This document shows positions 16,579 through 25,721 of a DNA stretch of 64,000 bases, piece after piece; position 1 is the stretch's first letter, and each line of letters starts with the position of its first letter. Made by a program: the position numbers and the translations under genes. The stretch is from DATHAP01 sp963762865 (GTDB lineage: Bacteria > Actinomycetota > Actinomycetes > JACCUZ01), in NCBI GenBank assembly GCA_963762865.1, contig CAVXNC010000001.1, positions 1-64,000 on the forward strand, written 5' to 3'. The notes below the pieces were generated by a model that did no database searches, was not told where the DNA came from, and saw nothing but the letters and a program-made list of their open reading frames with translations.

Positions 16579-17676
16579 TCATGCCGGGTAGACCGCCGTC
16601 TCGGTCGCCTTGACAGCCGCCCACACCTCCACCCCCGGCTCCAGGCCGAGCTCTGCCACGGCCAGCGGGGTCACGTCGGCGGCGGCGTCCAGAGGCCCGG
16701 CCAGGGCGACGCGCACCGTGTCGCCCTGCTGCTCGAGGGACACGACCCGGGCGGCCCAGGTGTTGCGGGCGCTGCTGTCGGGTCGCCGGCGGTGCAGAAC
16801 CACTGCCGACGGCCGGAAGGCGACGAGGACCGGACCGTTGTCGTGGTGCGCGCCCACCAGCCGGGCACCGCCTGCCAGGGTCACGACCCCGTCGGCAGCC
16901 GCCCCGCGGTAGAGGTTGAGCCCGACCAGCCGCGCGACGTACGGCGTCACCGGCCGGCTCGCGACCTCCGCCGGTGTGCCGGTCTGCACCACCCGACCGT
17001 CCTCCACCACGACGAGACGGTCGGCGAGCACGAACGCGTCGACCGCGTCGTGCGTCACGACGACGGTCGCGCCGTCGAACTCCGCGAGGCGCCGCCGCAG
17101 GTCCGCGCGGACCTCCAGCCGGGTGCCCGCGTCCAACGCCGCGAGCGGCTCGTCGAGCAGCATCAGCCGCGGGTCGGTGACCATGGCTCGTGCCAGGGCG
17201 ACGCGCTGCGCCTGGCCGCCGGACAGCGCCGACGGCCGCTTGCCCGCGTGCTCGGCGAGACCCATCCGGTCGAGGGCATCATCCGCCTTCGCGCGGGCGA
17301 CGTCGCGGTCGGTGCCGCGGGCCCGCAGACCGAAGGCGACGTTCTCCCGCGCGGACAGGTGCGGGAAGAGCAGGTAGTCCTGGAACACCATCCCGACCCG
17401 CCGGTGCTCGGGCGCCACTCGGATCCGGGCGGCCACGTCCTCCAGCACGTCGCGGCCGAGCCGGACGTAGCCCTCGTCGACGGGAAGCAGGCCCGAGAGG
17501 GCGCGCAGCACCGTCGACTTGCCCGCGCCGTTGGGGCCGAGCATCGCGACCACCTCGCCGGCGGCGACCGACAGCGACATCTGCAGGTGGAAGCTGCCAC
17601 GGCGCACGTCGAGGTCCGCCTCGAGGAGCTGACGGCCGTACGTCGCCGCCGGGCTCGAGTGCTCCGCCAGGCTCAT
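16579..17676 (-). CDS. modC: Molybdate ABC transporter ATP-binding protein
   Basis: The cytoplasmic ATPase that powers molybdate import. The 365-residue protein has Walker A (MLGPNGAGKSTVLRALSGLL), Q-loop FQDYLLFPHLS, signature ALSGGQAQRVALARAMV, Walker B RLMLLDEPLAALD and switch His (VVTHDAVDAF). The last ~130 residues form a TOBE/mop-type domain (NTWAARVVSLEQQGDTVRVA, ADVTPLAVAELGLEPGVEVW, AAVKATETAVYPA), the usual oxyanion-sensing end of ModC. Its ATG (17676) overlaps the modB stop by 4 nt, so the two are translationally coupled. Confidence 0.95.
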   Translation of the reverse strand: MSLAEHSSPAATYGRQLLEADLDVRRGSFHLQMSLSVAAGEVVAMLGPNGAGKSTVLRALSGLLPVDEGYVRLGRDVLEDVAARIRVAPEHRRVGMVFQDYLLFPHLSARENVAFGLRARGTDRDVARAKADDALDRMGLAEHAGKRPSALSGGQAQRVALARAMVTDPRLMLLDEPLAALDAGTRLEVRADLRRRLAEFDGATVVVTHDAVDAFVLADRLVVVEDGRVVQTGTPAEVASRPVTPYVARLVGLNLYRGAAADGVVTLAGGARLVGAHHDNGPVLVAFRPSAVVLHRRRPDSSARNTWAARVVSLEQQGDTVRVALAGPLDAAADVTPLAVAELGLEPGVEVWAAVKATETAVYPA

Positions 17677-18488
17677 CGGGTGGTCCCGAGCCAGCGCTCG
17701 CGCAGGCCGGCCAGCACGGCGACCGACACGAGCAGCAGCACCAGCGACAGCGCGATCGCCGCGGGCGGGTCGCGCTGCAGCGTCAGGTAGACGTGGATCG
17801 GCATCGTCTGGGTCGTGCCGGGGAAGCTGCCGGCGAAGGTGATCGTCGCGCCGAACTCCCCCAGTGCGCGGGCCCAGCAGAGCACCGTGCCGGCGGCGAG
17901 CCCGGGCGCGACCATCGGAAGGGTCACGCGACGCACGATGTACCACCGTTCGGCGCCGAGGGTCGCGGCTGCCTCCTCCATCCGCCGGTCGGCCGCGCGC
18001 AGAGCGCCTTCCACCGCGATGACGAGGAACGGCAGCGCGACGAAGGCCTCCGCGACCACGACCGCGGCCGTCGTGAAGGGCAGTGAGATGCCGAACCACT
18101 CGTCGAGCCACTTCCCGACGATCCCCTGGCGGCCAAGGGCGGTGAAGAGCGCGACCCCGCCGACGACCGGCGGCAGCACGAGCGGGACGGTGACGAGCGC
18201 GCGCAGCAGCGAGCGGCCGGGCACGCGGGTCCGGGCGAGGACCCAGGCGAGCGGGACACCGAGCAGCAGGCAGACGACCGTGGCCAGGGTCGCGCACACC
18301 AGCGACAGCCGCAGCGCCTCGAGCGACTCCGGGCTGGTGAGCTCGGCCGGCAGCGTCCGCCAGGGGGCGCGAACCACGAGCCCCACCACCGGCAGCAGGA
18401 GGAACAGCACCGCCAGCACGGCGAACGGCGCCATCGCCGGCGGGAGGCCGCCGGCCGCGGCGAGCCGACGGCGACCCGGCCGGTTCAC
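17673..18488 (-). CDS. modB: Molybdate ABC transporter permease
   Basis: A 271-residue inner-membrane permease with about six transmembrane helices, beginning MAPFAVLAVLFLLLPVVGLV. The EAA loop that docks the ATPase reads MEEAAATLGAERWYIVRRVT. LPMVAPGLAAGTVLCWARAL and GEFGATITFAGSFPGTTQTM are typical of ModB. The GTG start at 18488 overlaps the modA stop (GTGA), and its own stop overlaps modC. The gene order here is regulator-modA-modB-modC. Confidence 0.96.
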   Translation of the reverse strand: MNRPGRRRLAAAGGLPPAMAPFAVLAVLFLLLPVVGLVVRAPWRTLPAELTSPESLEALRLSLVCATLATVVCLLLGVPLAWVLARTRVPGRSLLRALVTVPLVLPPVVGGVALFTALGRQGIVGKWLDEWFGISLPFTTAAVVVAEAFVALPFLVIAVEGALRAADRRMEEAAATLGAERWYIVRRVTLPMVAPGLAAGTVLCWARALGEFGATITFAGSFPGTTQTMPIHVYLTLQRDPPAAIALSLVLLLVSVAVLAGLRERWLGTTR

Positions 18489-19288
18489 GGCTGCTCGAAG
18501 CCGGCCTTCGCCAGGACCGCCGCACCCTGCGGCGACTCGACGAGGTCCACGAACGCCTGGGCGCCCTCCGCGTTGGGCGCGTCGGCCAGGACGACGATCG
18601 GGTAGTCGTTGATGGCGTCCGCGGCCTCGGGGAAGTCGATGCCCTCGACGTCGTCGCCCGCCGCGATGACGTCGGTGCGGTAGACCAGCGCCGCGTCCAC
18701 CTCGCCGAGCGAGACCTTCGAGAGCACAGCCTTCACATCAGGCTCGAGGGTGTCGGGGGCGGCCGTGACGCCCGCCGCCTCGAAGGCCCGGTTGGCGGCG
18801 TCGCCGCACGGCACCTCGGGTGCGCACAGCGCGATCTTCAGGTCCTTCTTGGCGAAGTCCGCGAGGCCGGTGACGTCCGCGGGGTTGCCAGCCGGTACGG
18901 CGATCTGCAGGCGGTTGCGGACGAAGACGACCGGCTCGCCGTCGGCCCCACCCGCCTGCACGACCTGGTCCATGGTGGACGGGCTGGCCGAGGCGAAGAC
19001 GTCGGCCGGCGCCCCGGAGGTGATCTGGGTCGCCAGCTCCGAGCTCGCGGCGAAGCTGAACCTCACCGTCGTGCCGGGGTGGTCCTTCTCGAGCTGGTCG
19101 CCGAGCGTGGTGAAGGCCTCGGTGAGGGAGGCTGCCGCCAGCACCGTCACCTCGCCCAGGGCGGACGCCGGGCGGTCAGGTCCGGCCGCGCTCGGCCGGC
19201 CGGTGGCCTCGTCCGACCCGCCGCAGCCGGCGAGAACGAGCGGGAGCAGGGCGCAGACGGTCAGCAGCGCACCGGCCCGGCTCCTCAC
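18485..19288 (-). CDS. modA: Molybdate-binding lipoprotein
   Basis: The extracytoplasmic substrate-binding protein of the molybdate transporter, 267 residues. The N-terminus MRSRAGALLTVCALLPLVLA-GC is a lipoprotein signal with lipobox VLAGC. The mature protein has ModA motifs: VTVLAAASLTEAFTTLGDQL, VRFSFAASSELATQITSGAP, DVFASASPSTMDQVVQ, VSLGEVDAALVYRTDV. GTG 19288 overlaps the stop of the regulator gene by 4 nt, so all four genes form one coupled operon. Confidence 0.96.
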   Translation of the reverse strand: MRSRAGALLTVCALLPLVLAGCGGSDEATGRPSAAGPDRPASALGEVTVLAAASLTEAFTTLGDQLEKDHPGTTVRFSFAASSELATQITSGAPADVFASASPSTMDQVVQAGGADGEPVVFVRNRLQIAVPAGNPADVTGLADFAKKDLKIALCAPEVPCGDAANRAFEAAGVTAAPDTLEPDVKAVLSKVSLGEVDAALVYRTDVIAAGDDVEGIDFPEAADAINDYPIVVLADAPNAEGAQAFVDLVESPQGAAVLAKAGFEQP

Positions 19289-19689
19289 GAGCGAGCTCCA
19301 GGGATCTCGACGACGACGTTGGTGGACTTCACGGCCGCGACGGCCAGGACCCCGGGCTCGAGCCCGAGGTCGTCGGCCGCCTCGCGGCTCATCAGGGAGA
19401 CGATGCGGAACGGCCCGGCCTGCATCTCGACCTGGGCCATCACCGTGTCGCGGACGACCCGGGTGACGATGCCGCGCATCCGGTTGCGGGCGGACTGCTT
19501 CACCGCCGTCCCGGGGTCGGGGTCCTCGGCCAGCGACTGGGCGGCCGCGGCCAGGACGCTCCCCTCGATCCCGGCGCGGCCGCCCGGCGTGGTGGTCGTC
19601 TCGAGCCGCCCCGAGTCGGCCCAGCGCCGCACCGTGTCGTCGCTGACACCGAGCAGCTCGGCCGCCTCGCGCATGGTGAAGACCGTCAC
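19285..19689 (-). CDS. MerR-type HTH plus TOBE-domain regulator (molybdate-responsive)
   Basis: A 134-residue protein with an N-terminal excisionase/MerR-like helix-turn-helix (TMREAAELLGVSDDTVRRWA, DSGRLETTTTPGGRAGIEG). A C-terminal TOBE domain follows: SARNRMRGIVTRVVRDTVMA, QVEMQAGPFRIVSLMSREAA, DDLGLEPGVLAVAAVKSTNV. This fusion is the usual actinobacterial molybdate-sensing regulator. GTG 19689 gives the domain start; a frame extending further upstream would run through the operator palindromes. It heads the modABC operon and probably autoregulates it by binding molybdate. Confidence 0.88.
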   Translation of the reverse strand: MTVFTMREAAELLGVSDDTVRRWADSGRLETTTTPGGRAGIEGSVLAAAAQSLAEDPDPGTAVKQSARNRMRGIVTRVVRDTVMAQVEMQAGPFRIVSLMSREAADDLGLEPGVLAVAAVKSTNVVVEIPGARS

Positions 19690-19702
19690 AGCGGGATGGT
19701 AT

Positions 19703-19746
19703 CCGCATCTGCGGCTTGATTGTGCCGAATATCTCCGCAACTGCGG
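19703..19746 (-). promoter_or_regulatory. Two palindromic operator candidates upstream of the molybdate operon
   Basis: CCGCATCTGCGG (19703-19714) and CCGCAACTGCGG (19735-19746) share the dyad CCGCA-N2-TGCGG. Their centres are 32 bp apart, close to three helical turns, and 14 bp upstream of the regulator's start codon. An AT-rich stretch between them (TTGATTGTGCCGAATAT) suits a promoter. The likely binder is the HTH/TOBE regulator encoded directly downstream. Confidence 0.6.
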
Positions 19747-19818
19747 TCGGTCATGAGCCGGGGGCCGGCGGGCCTACGATCACGAGGAGGCCGACGCCGG
19801 GGACGAGGAGTGGACGAC

Positions 19819-20928
19819 GTGACCGAGCAGGACGTGACCGACCAGTCCGGGCAGACCGGGTCGACCGGGCAGGCGGGTCGCTCGACCAAGCCCCCGCAGC
19901 CGCTGGCGCCCAAGCCGGAGGCGCCCGACCGCAACCTGGCCCTGGAGCTGGTCCGCGTCACCGAGGCGGCCGCGATGGCCGCCGGCCGGTGGGTCGGCCG
20001 CGGGGACAAGAACGGCGCCGACGGTGCGGCGGTCAACGCGATGCGCCAGCTCATCCACACCGTGTCCATGAGCGGTGTCGTCGTCATCGGCGAGGGCGAG
20101 AAGGACGAGGCGCCGATGCTCTTCAACGGGGAGCACGTCGGCGACGGCCGCGGCCCCGAGTGCGACGTCGCCGTCGACCCGATCGACGGCACCCGGCTGA
20201 CCGCACTGGGCATGGGCAACGCGCTCTCGGTCCTCGCGGTGTCGCCGCGAGGGTCGATGTTCGACCCCTCGGCCGTGTTCTACATGGAGAAGCTCGCCAC
20301 CGGGCCGGAGGCGGCCGACGTCGTCGACATCCGGCTGCCCGTCGCGGAGAACGTACGTCGCGTCGCCCGCGCCAAGAAGGAGTCCCCCTCCGACGTGACG
20401 GTCGTCATCCTCGACCGGCCGCGGCACCAGGGGATCATCGACGACGTGCGCTCGACCGGCGCGCGCATCAAGTTCATCACCGACGGCGACGTCGCCGGCG
20501 CCATCATGGCCGCTCGAGAGGGCACCGGCATCGACCTGCTCGTCGGCGTCGGCGGCACGCCCGAGGGCATCATCGCGGCCTGCGCCATCAAGACGCTCGG
20601 CGGCGTCATCCAGGGTCGGCTCTGGCCCAAGGACGACGACGAGAAGCAGAAGGCGATCGACGCGGGCCACGACCTGTCACGGGTGCTGGTGACCGACGAG
20701 CTCGTGCAGGGCGAGGACGTCTTCTTCGTCGCGACCGGGATCACCGACGGCGAGCTGCTCCGCGGTGTCCGCTACCGCGGTGGTGCGGTGCGCACCGAGT
20801 CGATCGTGATGCGCTCCCGCAGCGGCACTACGCGCATCATCGACAGCGAGCACCGACTCGACAAGCTGCGTGCCTACTCGGCCATCGACTTCGAGGCCGG
20901 CCACCTCACCCCGCCCACTGCACCGTGA
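19819..20928 (+). CDS. glpX: Class II fructose-1,6-bisphosphatase
   Basis: GlpX hydrolyses fructose-1,6-bisphosphate to fructose-6-phosphate, the gluconeogenic step, and is the only FBPase type in many actinobacteria. The 369-residue protein has the metal/phosphate motifs VVVIGEGEKDEAPMLFNGE and CDVAVDPIDGTRLTALGMGN. Further family blocks are DLLVGVGGTPEGIIAACAIK and GGVIQGRLWPKDDDEK. The second of two GTGs (19819) was chosen because GAGGAG lies 8 nt before it; the first (19810) overlaps that site. The first 40 residues are a disordered, Gln/Ser-rich extension. Confidence 0.96.
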   Translation: MTEQDVTDQSGQTGSTGQAGRSTKPPQPLAPKPEAPDRNLALELVRVTEAAAMAAGRWVGRGDKNGADGAAVNAMRQLIHTVSMSGVVVIGEGEKDEAPMLFNGEHVGDGRGPECDVAVDPIDGTRLTALGMGNALSVLAVSPRGSMFDPSAVFYMEKLATGPEAADVVDIRLPVAENVRRVARAKKESPSDVTVVILDRPRHQGIIDDVRSTGARIKFITDGDVAGAIMAAREGTGIDLLVGVGGTPEGIIAACAIKTLGGVIQGRLWPKDDDEKQKAIDAGHDLSRVLVTDELVQGEDVFFVATGITDGELLRGVRYRGGAVRTESIVMRSRSGTTRIIDSEHRLDKLRAYSAIDFEAGHLTPPTAP

Positions 20929-20943
20929 GGGCATGACCACGAC

Positions 20944-21519
20944 ATGAGCGCGCACGACCCGACGGTGCTGCCCGGGGACCTGCCCGTCCCGGTGGACGAC
21001 GGCGCGGCCGACCACCTCACCGGCCTGTCGCTTCCGCCGGTCCCGCTGCCGGCGACCGATGGCACCGAGGTCGACCTGTCGGCCCTGACCGGCCGGACCG
21101 TCGTCTACGCGTACCCGCGCACCGGTGAGCCCGGTGTGGACCCGCTCGTCGCGGACTGGGACGCCATCCCCGGCGCGCGCGGCTGCACGCCGGAGTCGTG
21201 TGGCTTCCGCGACCACCACACCGAGCTGGCGGCGGCCGGTGCTGCCGTCCTCGGCCTGTCCACCCAGGACACGGGATACCAGCGCGCGGCCGTCGACCGG
21301 CTCCGGTTGCCCTTCGCACTGCTGTCCGACGACGAGCTGCGGCTCACGACCGCGCTGCGGCTGCCCACGTTCGAGGCGGCCGGCCAGACCTTGCTGCGAC
21401 GGCTCACGCTGCTCGTCGACGGCGGCCGCATCAGCCATGTCTGGTACCCGGTCTTCCCACCCGACTCGCACGCCGCCGACGTGCTCGACCACCTCCGGCG
21501 GGCGCGGTCGGCGAACTAG
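20944..21519 (+). CDS. Peroxiredoxin (AhpC/TSA family)
   Basis: A 191-residue thiol peroxidase-like protein with a thioredoxin fold. RTVVYAYPRTGEPGVDP and GARGCTPESCGFRDHHTELA hold the peroxidatic Cys and a second Cys five residues on, an atypical 2-Cys pattern. AAVLGLSTQDTGYQRAAVDR and LPFALLSDDELRLTTALRLP are the other conserved blocks. The N-terminal 30 residues vary. It follows glpX by 15 bp, probably co-transcribed. Its last 4 bases overlap the end of the convergent hydrolase gene. Confidence 0.9.
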   Translation: MSAHDPTVLPGDLPVPVDDGAADHLTGLSLPPVPLPATDGTEVDLSALTGRTVVYAYPRTGEPGVDPLVADWDAIPGARGCTPESCGFRDHHTELAAAGAAVLGLSTQDTGYQRAAVDRLRLPFALLSDDELRLTTALRLPTFEAAGQTLLRRLTLLVDGGRISHVWYPVFPPDSHAADVLDHLRRARSAN

Positions 21520-22424
21520 CGGGGCAGCAGCTCCCGCACCCGGTGTACGACCAGCTCGGGCCGGTCCGCCGCGATGTCGTGCCCGGCGAGGTCGACCCGC
21601 TCCAGCCGACCGGCCGATGACAGGCCCAGCCAGCGGTTCTGCCCGGCCTCCCACGCCGACTCCAGGTCGGCCTGCTGGCGCGGCGTGGTCGACCTCGGGT
21701 GCTCCGCGATGCTGTGGGTGAGGGCGACCAGCGCTACGTCGTCCCGCAGGTCGAGCGACGCGGCGGCCGCGAACGCCCGACCCCCGTCGAGGTGCTCAGG
21801 GTTGTCCGAGGGGGACCGGAGGTCCGACCAGGCCCGACGCTCCGCCGCGCCGCGCCGTCCCGTGCTGGGCAGCCGGTCGAGGACTGCCTGCGGGTAGCCG
21901 GGCCCGGCCGCGTCGAGCAGCAGGACTCCCGCGACCCGGTCCGGAGCCTGCGCGGCAGCACTGGCCGCGACCGTGCCGCCGAGCGACTGCCCGACCAGAA
22001 CGACCGGCTCGGTCAGCTGCAGCCGGTCGAGGACCCGGAGCAGGGCGGCCGCCATGTCGTCGAAGGTCTGGGCCGCGGGCGGCCGGCCGCTGCGTCCCAC
22101 TCCGAGCCGGTCGTACGCACACACCCTGGCGAACGCACCGATCCGGCCCTGCACCGACGCCCAGGCCCGCGCCATCGGCGTGCCCTCGGCGGCGACGAGC
22201 AGCACCCCAGGCGCGTCTGCCTCCCCCGCGCACCGGGTGGCGAACGGGCGGCCCCCCGCCCGCACCGGGGTCACGTCACCGACCCGGACCTGCTCGACCG
22301 CCCGCACCTTCGCTCCGCCCTGCGACGGCTCCTCGTCGGTGAGGGTGCAGCCGGTCAGCAGGACCAGGCTCAGGGCGGCCGCGGCCGCGCCCCGCGCGCC
22401 GTGCCGCACTCCCCCGCGTGCCAT
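21516..22424 (-). CDS. Alpha/beta-hydrolase lipoprotein
   Basis: A 302-residue secreted hydrolase. The leader ends ALSLVLLTGC-TL, a lipobox (LLTGC), so the protein is probably anchored to the outer face of the membrane. The hydrolase fold shows GVLLVAAEGTPMARAWASVQ, the Tyr-Asp-Arg-Leu-Gly loop CAYDRLGVGRSG, the nucleophile elbow VVLVGQSLGGTVAASAAAQ and a late His (VDLAGHDIAADRP). The acid is plausibly in VLLLDAAGPGY or beyond. Substrate unknown. Convergent with the peroxiredoxin gene. Confidence 0.85.
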   Translation of the reverse strand: MARGGVRHGARGAAAAALSLVLLTGCTLTDEEPSQGGAKVRAVEQVRVGDVTPVRAGGRPFATRCAGEADAPGVLLVAAEGTPMARAWASVQGRIGAFARVCAYDRLGVGRSGRPPAAQTFDDMAAALLRVLDRLQLTEPVVLVGQSLGGTVAASAAAQAPDRVAGVLLLDAAGPGYPQAVLDRLPSTGRRGAAERRAWSDLRSPSDNPEHLDGGRAFAAAASLDLRDDVALVALTHSIAEHPRSTTPRQQADLESAWEAGQNRWLGLSSAGRLERVDLAGHDIAADRPELVVHRVRELLPR

Positions 22425-22447
22425 GTTGCGTCCCCCGGGTCCTCAGG

Positions 22448-22648
22448 TCAGTCGTCGTCGTCAGGCGGAGCGGCGTCCCGGGCGGCGTCCTGGCCCTGCT
22501 GCCGGTCGTGCTGCTGCTGGTGCACGTCGTGCTGATGCGTCGCGTCGCCACGGTGCACGGGGTCCTCCAGCGCCTCGGGGTCGCCGTCGAGATCGCCGTC
22601 GTGCCGGTGTGCGCCCGGCTCAGGGCTGCTGCCTGCGTCACCGCTCAT
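22448..22648 (-). CDS. Small His/Asp-rich hydrophilic protein
   Basis: A 66-residue low-complexity polypeptide (MSGDAGSSPEPGAHRHDGDL; HQHDVHQQQHDRQQGQDAAR; DDDD end) with nine histidines, no cysteine and no hydrophobic core. It lies 23 bp upstream of the lipoprotein hydrolase on the same strand. It could bind metal or be an unstructured accessory protein; I recognise no family. The ribosome binding site is weak, so coding status is uncertain. Confidence 0.45.
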   Translation of the reverse strand: MSGDAGSSPEPGAHRHDGDLDGDPEALEDPVHRGDATHQHDVHQQQHDRQQGQDAARDAAPPDDDD

Positions 22649-22734
22649 GTCGGCACGGTAACGGCCAGCCGTACGCCGGGGTAGTGCGTGAGCCCGGCCG
22701 CCTGACGCACTCCGCTTGACGCGGCTCAGCCTGC

Positions 22735-25686
22735 TCAGTCCAGACCGAGGCGCTCGCCGAGCTCCGCGGCCTCGTACCTGCTGGTGGCTCCGAGCTTGCG
22801 CAGGATGTTGGAGACGTGGACGCTCGCCGTCTTCGTGCTGATGACCAGGGCGCGGGCGATCTCGCCGTTGGTGCGCCCGGCCGCGAGGTGACCGAGGATC
22901 TCCCGCTCGCGCGCGGTCAGGGTGGCCACGACTCCGGTGGGGCGGGACTCGGGCACCGCGACCGGCCGGCGCAGGTCGATGCGCGCCCGGCGGGCGAGCG
23001 CCCCGATCTCCTCGCTCAACGGCCGGGCACCCAGCCGCTCCGCGCCGGCGTGCGCCTCCCTGAGGATGTGGGCGGCGCCGGAGAGGTCACGCCCGCCGAC
23101 CAGCGCCTGCGCGAGCCGCCACCGCGCGTAGGCCGACAGGTAGGGCCGCTCGACCTCGTCGAGCGCGGCGACCGCCTTCTGCCACGGCTCGGGACCACCG
23201 CCACCGGGGACGAGGCGCGAGAGCTCGGCGTCGCACAGCAGCCGGAGCTCCGCGGGCTGGTAGCCCGGCAGCGACTCGGGACCGCAGCCTGCCTGCACCA
23301 GCCCGACGACGCTGTCCTCCGTCTGCGCCCAGGCGCTGCGGTCCCCGGCCTTGCCGTCGGCCTGCCGCACCTCGACGACGTCGGCCAGCGCGCGGGCACC
23401 CAGCCAGGCGAGCGGCGCGGCGAGCTTGAGCAGCCGGGGGGTCATGGTCTCGGCGTGCCCGACCACCTCGCCGAGCGCCGAGTTGGCGTCGCCGCGCCAG
23501 AGCAGCCCCTCGGCGCGTGCCTCGCACCGCAGCAGGTCGATGACCGCCGGCAGCCGGGTGAGCTCGGCGAGGTCGGTGTCGAGACCCTCCCAGTCGCCGC
23601 GCACCGCAGACAGCCGGGCCCGGTTGACCAGCGCGTAGTCCCGGTTCGAGCCCTGCACGTGGCGGGTGAACTGCAGCGCCGACGACAGGTAGGCATCGGC
23701 CTCCTCCCACCAGCCGAAGGTGATGCAGATCTCGGCGGCCTGCGCGCTGAGCCAGGCGCCGTAGCGGATCGCGAGGCCGCGCTCGGTGACCGCGGCCACG
23801 CCGTCGATGGCGGCGTCCACGCCCTGTCGCCCGCGACCGTGGCAGCCGAAGCAGTCGGCGAGGTTGCTGTAGACCTGCCCGACGAGCTCGGCGTTGCCGT
23901 CCCGCAGGCCGAGCGGCACGGCCTCCAACGCGTCCTCGATCGTCGACTCGTCCAGGTGCCGGACCGTGCACCGGATGATCAGCGCCCGCGCGATGGCCGC
24001 CGGGTCACCGGTCGCGCGCGCGGCGTCGACGGCCTCGTCGGCGAGCGGCTCCCAGCCGGCGCCGCCGCCGACCCAGTCGAGGACGTGCACCAGGCCCGAG
24101 ACCACCACCGCACGGGCCGGCGACGGCGGCTCGGCCGGCACCAGGTCGACGGCGCGCCGAGCCGCCACCAGCGCCGCGTCCGAGCGACCGGCGTCGAGCA
24201 GGAACCGCGCGTACTGCGCCTCGAGGACGCCGATCCGCACCGGGTCGACGTCGGGGACGCCCTGCAGGCGCGACCGGGCCTGCTCCATGATCTCGATCGC
24301 GGTCACGTCGTGGTCGCAGATCGCGGCGATGTTGGCCGCCATCGCGTAGACGTCGACCGCCTCGAAGCCGACGAGGTCCTCGGCATCGGGCACCTGCGAC
24401 CAGAGGCGGCGGACGCGGTCGTACTGCCGGTGCGCCTCGTCGTAGGCGTCGACCTCCTCCGCGGCCTTGGCGGCCCGGAAGGACCACAGCAGGGCGCGGC
24501 GCGCGTCGTTGGCGCGGTCGGCGTGCTCGGCGATCACCGCCGGGCGCCGGTCGACCTTCTCGTGCGCGTCGGCGAGCGACCCGTGGATCGAGCGCCGCTC
24601 CCCCGGCAGCAGGTCGGCGTAGAGCGCCTCGCCGAGAAGGGCGTGGCGCAGCGACACCACCCCGTCGGGCTCGACGACCAGCAGCTGGGCCTTGGTCGCC
24701 TCGTCGAGGGCGGCGTCGAGCTCGGCCGCTCTCAGCTGCACGTCGGCCGAGCCGCTGCGGGCGGCCACCACCTCGGCGAGCAGCGAGGGCGCGACCCGCT
24801 CGCCGGCCACGGCAACGATCCGCAGCAGCTCCGCCGCGCAGGGTCCGCAGTCGCGGGTGCGCCCGACCAGCACCTCGCGCAGGCTCGCCGGCAGGGTGTC
24901 GGCGTCGCCGGCGAGTGCGGCCCGCATCAGGGCTTCAGCGACGTACGGGTTCCCACCGGACCGGGCATGGATCCGCGCGACCAGGCCGGTGCCCAGGGCC
25001 TCCTGCGCATCGCCGCCGAGCAGGTCGCTGAGCTGCTCACGGATCTCGTCGTGGCTCAGCGGCCCGAGCGCGACCTCGATCACTCCGCGGGCCCGTCGGC
25101 GGTCGGCCAGCCACTCGCCCAGCAGGTCACGCGCCTCGTCGGGACGGTAGGCGACGACGACGGCGAGCCGCTGCTGGTCGAGCGCCGCGCAGAGGAAGGC
25201 CAGCATCTCGAGGGTCGCGACATCGGCGAAGTGCAGGTCGTCGACGACGAGCAGGGTGGGCCGCAGCTCGGCAGCCCGGTCGAAGACGGAGGACACCGAC
25301 GCGATCAGCCGGGCCTGGTCGCTCGCCGTCTCGGACCGCGGGCCGAGCTCGGGGAGGAGCAGCGCCAGGTCGCTGGGGTCGGGGCCGAGGACCCGGGCGA
25401 CGTCGTCCCGGGGCAGCCGGGCCAGCAGCGAGCGCAGCGCCGCGATGAGCGGCGCATAGGGGATCCGGCCGCCGAGGAAGCCCACGCCGGTGCCGCGGCA
25501 GACGATCGTGCGTCGCGGCACCCGGCCGACGAGCTCGTCGAGCAGCCGGGTCTTGCCGGCCCCTGCCTCGCCGCTGAGCAGGGCCAGCCCGGGGTTCCCG
25601 TCGGCGGCCAGCGTCACCAGGTCGGCGAGCCGGGAGAGCTCCCCCGCCCGCCCGACCAGACCCGGGAGCTTCGGCACGGGACCCAC
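22735..25686 (-). CDS. Large ATP-binding LuxR-family regulator (LAL type)
   Basis: A 983-residue transcription regulator. The N-terminal AAA/NB domain has Walker A ALLSGEAGAGKTRLLDELVG and Walker B RPTLLVVDDLHFADVATLEM. A long helical repeat region (about residues 380-880) probably acts as the sensor. The C-terminal LuxR helix-turn-helix reads LTAREREILGHLAAGRTNGE, IARALVISTKTASVHVSNIL, RKLGATSRYEAAELGERLGL. It is the LAL (MalT-like) architecture common in actinobacteria. GTG 25686 starts just ahead of LVGRAGELSRLADLV. It is divergent from fumC. Inducer and targets are unknown. Confidence 0.93.
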   Translation of the reverse strand: MGPVPKLPGLVGRAGELSRLADLVTLAADGNPGLALLSGEAGAGKTRLLDELVGRVPRRTIVCRGTGVGFLGGRIPYAPLIAALRSLLARLPRDDVARVLGPDPSDLALLLPELGPRSETASDQARLIASVSSVFDRAAELRPTLLVVDDLHFADVATLEMLAFLCAALDQQRLAVVVAYRPDEARDLLGEWLADRRRARGVIEVALGPLSHDEIREQLSDLLGGDAQEALGTGLVARIHARSGGNPYVAEALMRAALAGDADTLPASLREVLVGRTRDCGPCAAELLRIVAVAGERVAPSLLAEVVAARSGSADVQLRAAELDAALDEATKAQLLVVEPDGVVSLRHALLGEALYADLLPGERRSIHGSLADAHEKVDRRPAVIAEHADRANDARRALLWSFRAAKAAEEVDAYDEAHRQYDRVRRLWSQVPDAEDLVGFEAVDVYAMAANIAAICDHDVTAIEIMEQARSRLQGVPDVDPVRIGVLEAQYARFLLDAGRSDAALVAARRAVDLVPAEPPSPARAVVVSGLVHVLDWVGGGAGWEPLADEAVDAARATGDPAAIARALIIRCTVRHLDESTIEDALEAVPLGLRDGNAELVGQVYSNLADCFGCHGRGRQGVDAAIDGVAAVTERGLAIRYGAWLSAQAAEICITFGWWEEADAYLSSALQFTRHVQGSNRDYALVNRARLSAVRGDWEGLDTDLAELTRLPAVIDLLRCEARAEGLLWRGDANSALGEVVGHAETMTPRLLKLAAPLAWLGARALADVVEVRQADGKAGDRSAWAQTEDSVVGLVQAGCGPESLPGYQPAELRLLCDAELSRLVPGGGGPEPWQKAVAALDEVERPYLSAYARWRLAQALVGGRDLSGAAHILREAHAGAERLGARPLSEEIGALARRARIDLRRPVAVPESRPTGVVATLTAREREILGHLAAGRTNGEIARALVISTKTASVHVSNILRKLGATSRYEAAELGERLGLD

Positions 25687-25721
25687 CGTTCCGGGCGGCG
25701 GGGTGCCGCGTCAACGGCCAC

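Noticed and set aside
22276..22641. Alternative - strand frame over the His-rich small ORF
   Set aside because: It overlaps the lipoprotein hydrolase start out of frame, and its C-terminal half is Arg/Gly-rich shadow sequence.
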